Source: Lachnospiraceae bacterium (GTDB lineage Bacteria; Bacillota_A; Clostridia; Lachnospirales; Lachnospiraceae). Taken from it: 6,127 bases of DNA. Below the pieces are notes generated by a model. That model searched no databases and had not been told where the DNA came from. It saw nothing but the letters and a program-made list of their open reading frames with translations. Shown in pieces: positions 5,121-6,127 of the stretch (its first letter is position 1; every line of letters begins with the position of its first letter). A program made the translations under genes and the position numbers. Where the stretch lies: positions 1 through 6,127 of the forward strand of contig VSOD01000257.1 in assembly GCA_009774655.1 (NCBI GenBank), in the 5' to 3' direction.

Positions 5121-6044
5121 CTATTCATCCGCCTGCTGTTTCCTCACCTGCCGGTAGACGGCTTTCACTTCTTCCTTCGTCGCCAGCTGTTCGGAGAAAG
5201 CGCTGGCGCTTCCCGCTGCTATTCCCATGGCAAAAGCATGGCTATAATCTTTCTGCTCCATCCAGCCTGCGAGGAAGCCGGCCACCATGGAGTCTCCTGC
5301 CCCCACGCCGTTGATCAGCCGTCCTTCCGGAGCCGGCGCGTCATGAATGCTGCCGTCCCCTGATGCCAGCACGGCCCCTTCACCGGCCATGGAAACAAGC
5401 ACGTTCACCGCTCCCATCTCCTGCATCTTCTTCGCATACGGTATCACTTCTTCCCTTGTCTTAAGCTCTGCGCCGAAGATCTCACCCAGCTCATGGTTGT
5501 TCGGTTTTACCAGAAAAGGATGATACGTCAGTACATTGACCAGCAGATCTTTCGTGGCATCCACTGCGATCATCAAACCCCGGCCTTCCAGCCGCTCCAT
5601 GATCCTTCTGTACATATCGTCCGGCATGGAACCGGGAATGCTTCCGGCAAGGATCAGCACGTCACCGGCTCCCAGAATGTCGAGTTTCTCCAGCAGCTCC
5701 TGCACATGCCGCTCACTGATCTGCGGCCCGCAGCCGTTGATCTCCGTCCCGTCGATAGATTGCAGCTTCACATTGATCCGCGATATGCCGTTGTTTATCC
5801 GGATCAGATCCGCCCTTACCCCCATCTGCTCTATCCTGCGGACGATCTCCTCTCCCGTAAATCCTGCCACAAACCCAAGCGCCGTATTCTCAATGCCCAG
5901 ATTACCAAGCACCATGGAAACATTTAATCCCTTCCCGCCGGGAAGCATCAGTTCCGAACTGGTCCGGTTCGTCAATCCCAGCTTAAAGTCCTCGACCGAA
6001 ACGATATAGTCCAGCGACGGATTAAAAGTAACCGTATAAATCAT
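5121..6044 (-). CDS. fruK: 1-phosphofructokinase (PfkB family)
   Basis: FruK phosphorylates fructose 1-phosphate, the product of FruA, to fructose 1,6-bisphosphate in the cytoplasm, feeding glycolysis. The 307-residue length is normal for the family. The N-terminus MIYTVTFNPSLDYIV is typical of the FruK/LacC branch of PfkB sugar kinases. PGGKGLNVSMVLGNLG (35-50) is the first PfkB signature and binds substrate, KPNNHELGEIF is at 180-190, and NGVGAGDSMVAGF (245-257) is the second signature with catalytic base Asp251 (codon 5292-5294). Tagatose-6-phosphate kinase (LacC) is the main alternative, since the subfamilies look alike; the adjacent fructose permease makes 1-phosphofructokinase much more likely. 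It is the first gene of the operon. GGAGG at 6052-6056 lies seven bases before the ATG, and a promoter lies just upstream. Confidence 0.94.
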   Translation of the reverse strand: MIYTVTFNPSLDYIVSVEDFKLGLTNRTSSELMLPGGKGLNVSMVLGNLGIENTALGFVAGFTGEEIVRRIEQMGVRADLIRINNGISRINVKLQSIDGTEINGCGPQISERHVQELLEKLDILGAGDVLILAGSIPGSMPDDMYRRIMERLEGRGLMIAVDATKDLLVNVLTYHPFLVKPNNHELGEIFGAELKTREEVIPYAKKMQEMGAVNVLVSMAGEGAVLASGDGSIHDAPAPEGRLINGVGAGDSMVAGFLAGWMEQKDYSHAFAMGIAAGSASAFSEQLATKEEVKAVYRQVRKQQADE

Positions 6045-6089
6045 CTCTTGCCCTCCCCTTTCTTAGTTTGTATCATTTACTATAGTTGC

Positions 6090-6118
6090 ATTATACATTC
6101 ATAATCAGTCAAAATCAA
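6090..6118 (-). promoter_or_regulatory. Sigma-A-type promoter of the fru operon
   Basis: On the minus strand TTGATT (6113-6118) and a perfect TATAAT (6090-6095) are separated by 17 bases. Transcription would begin around 6083, giving a leader of roughly 40 nt before the fruK ATG. TTGACT at 6107-6112 is closer to the -35 consensus but only 11 bases from the -10 box, so it is not chosen. I saw no cre-like (CcpA) site, though the window ends nine bases upstream of the -35 box. Confidence 0.65.
6104..6114 (-). promoter_or_regulatory. Operator-like motif, copy 1 (fruK promoter)
   Basis: TTTTGACTGAT lies inside the spacer and -35 box of the fruK promoter, where a bound repressor would compete with RNA polymerase. 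TGATT is repeated around it, at 6117-6121 and 6103-6107. A near-identical motif occurs at 3075-3085 before HPr. It is a candidate FruR operator by position and recurrence only. Confidence 0.42.
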
Positions 6119-6127
6119 TCATACTTG

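Noticed and set aside
1..6127. CRISPR array, tRNA, rRNA or riboswitch
   Set aside because: No regular repeat-spacer pattern, tRNA-like arm set or known riboswitch core was seen by eye on either strand.
6045..6127. cre (CcpA) site at the fruK promoter
   Set aside because: No match to the TGWAANCGNTNWCA pattern in the 83 bases available; a site further upstream cannot be excluded because the window ends.

Overview
The window looks like a low-to-mid GC Firmicute of class Clostridia, most likely a gut-type Lachnospiraceae. The reasons are strong GGAGG-type ribosome binding sites before every gene, sigma-A-like promoters, a DeoR-controlled fructose PTS operon with its own HPr, a PepSY lipoprotein, and a decayed Rpn-family nuclease of a kind common in that family. 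The taxon is inferred from protein style and no marker gene is present.

Layout. Positions 1-190 hold no convincing gene, and the first 30 bases are a C/A-rich low-complexity edge. Positions about 192-718 (minus strand) are the broken remains of an Rpn/PD-(D/E)XK transposase-type nuclease: it lacks its N-terminal half, has a one-base frameshift in an A6 run at 490-495, and probably has a second frameshift near 290-303. Positions 699-909 form the control region of the next gene: a good promoter (TTGACT-N17-TATAAT, 699-727) followed by a 103-bp imperfect palindrome (769-871) that resembles a MITE and would fold in the leader RNA. Positions 910-1944 (plus) encode a secreted lipoprotein with three PepSY domains.

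From 6044 down to 1945, all on the minus strand, lies a complete fructose operon in transcription order: fruK (1-phosphofructokinase), fruA (fused IIA-IIB-IIC fructose permease), an HPr gene, and a DeoR-family repressor (fruR). FruA imports fructose as fructose 1-phosphate using phosphate relayed from HPr. FruK converts this to fructose 1,6-bisphosphate. The DeoR protein presumably senses a phosphorylated sugar and represses the operon. Only Enzyme I is missing and must be encoded elsewhere. A promoter lies upstream of fruK (6090-6118), and the 147-bp gap between fruA and HPr carries a likely internal promoter region. The two sites share an 11-base motif, TTTTGAC(A/T)GAT, which is the best candidate for the repressor operator.

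The most interesting points are: the operon HPr keeps catalytic His15 but has lysine in place of the regulatory Ser46; the palindrome in the lipoprotein leader; the shared operator-like motif; and the lipoprotein gene and fruR meeting tail to tail with no intergenic base (TGA|TCA) and no recognisable terminator. The operon itself is a known system. I found no convincing new multi-gene system.
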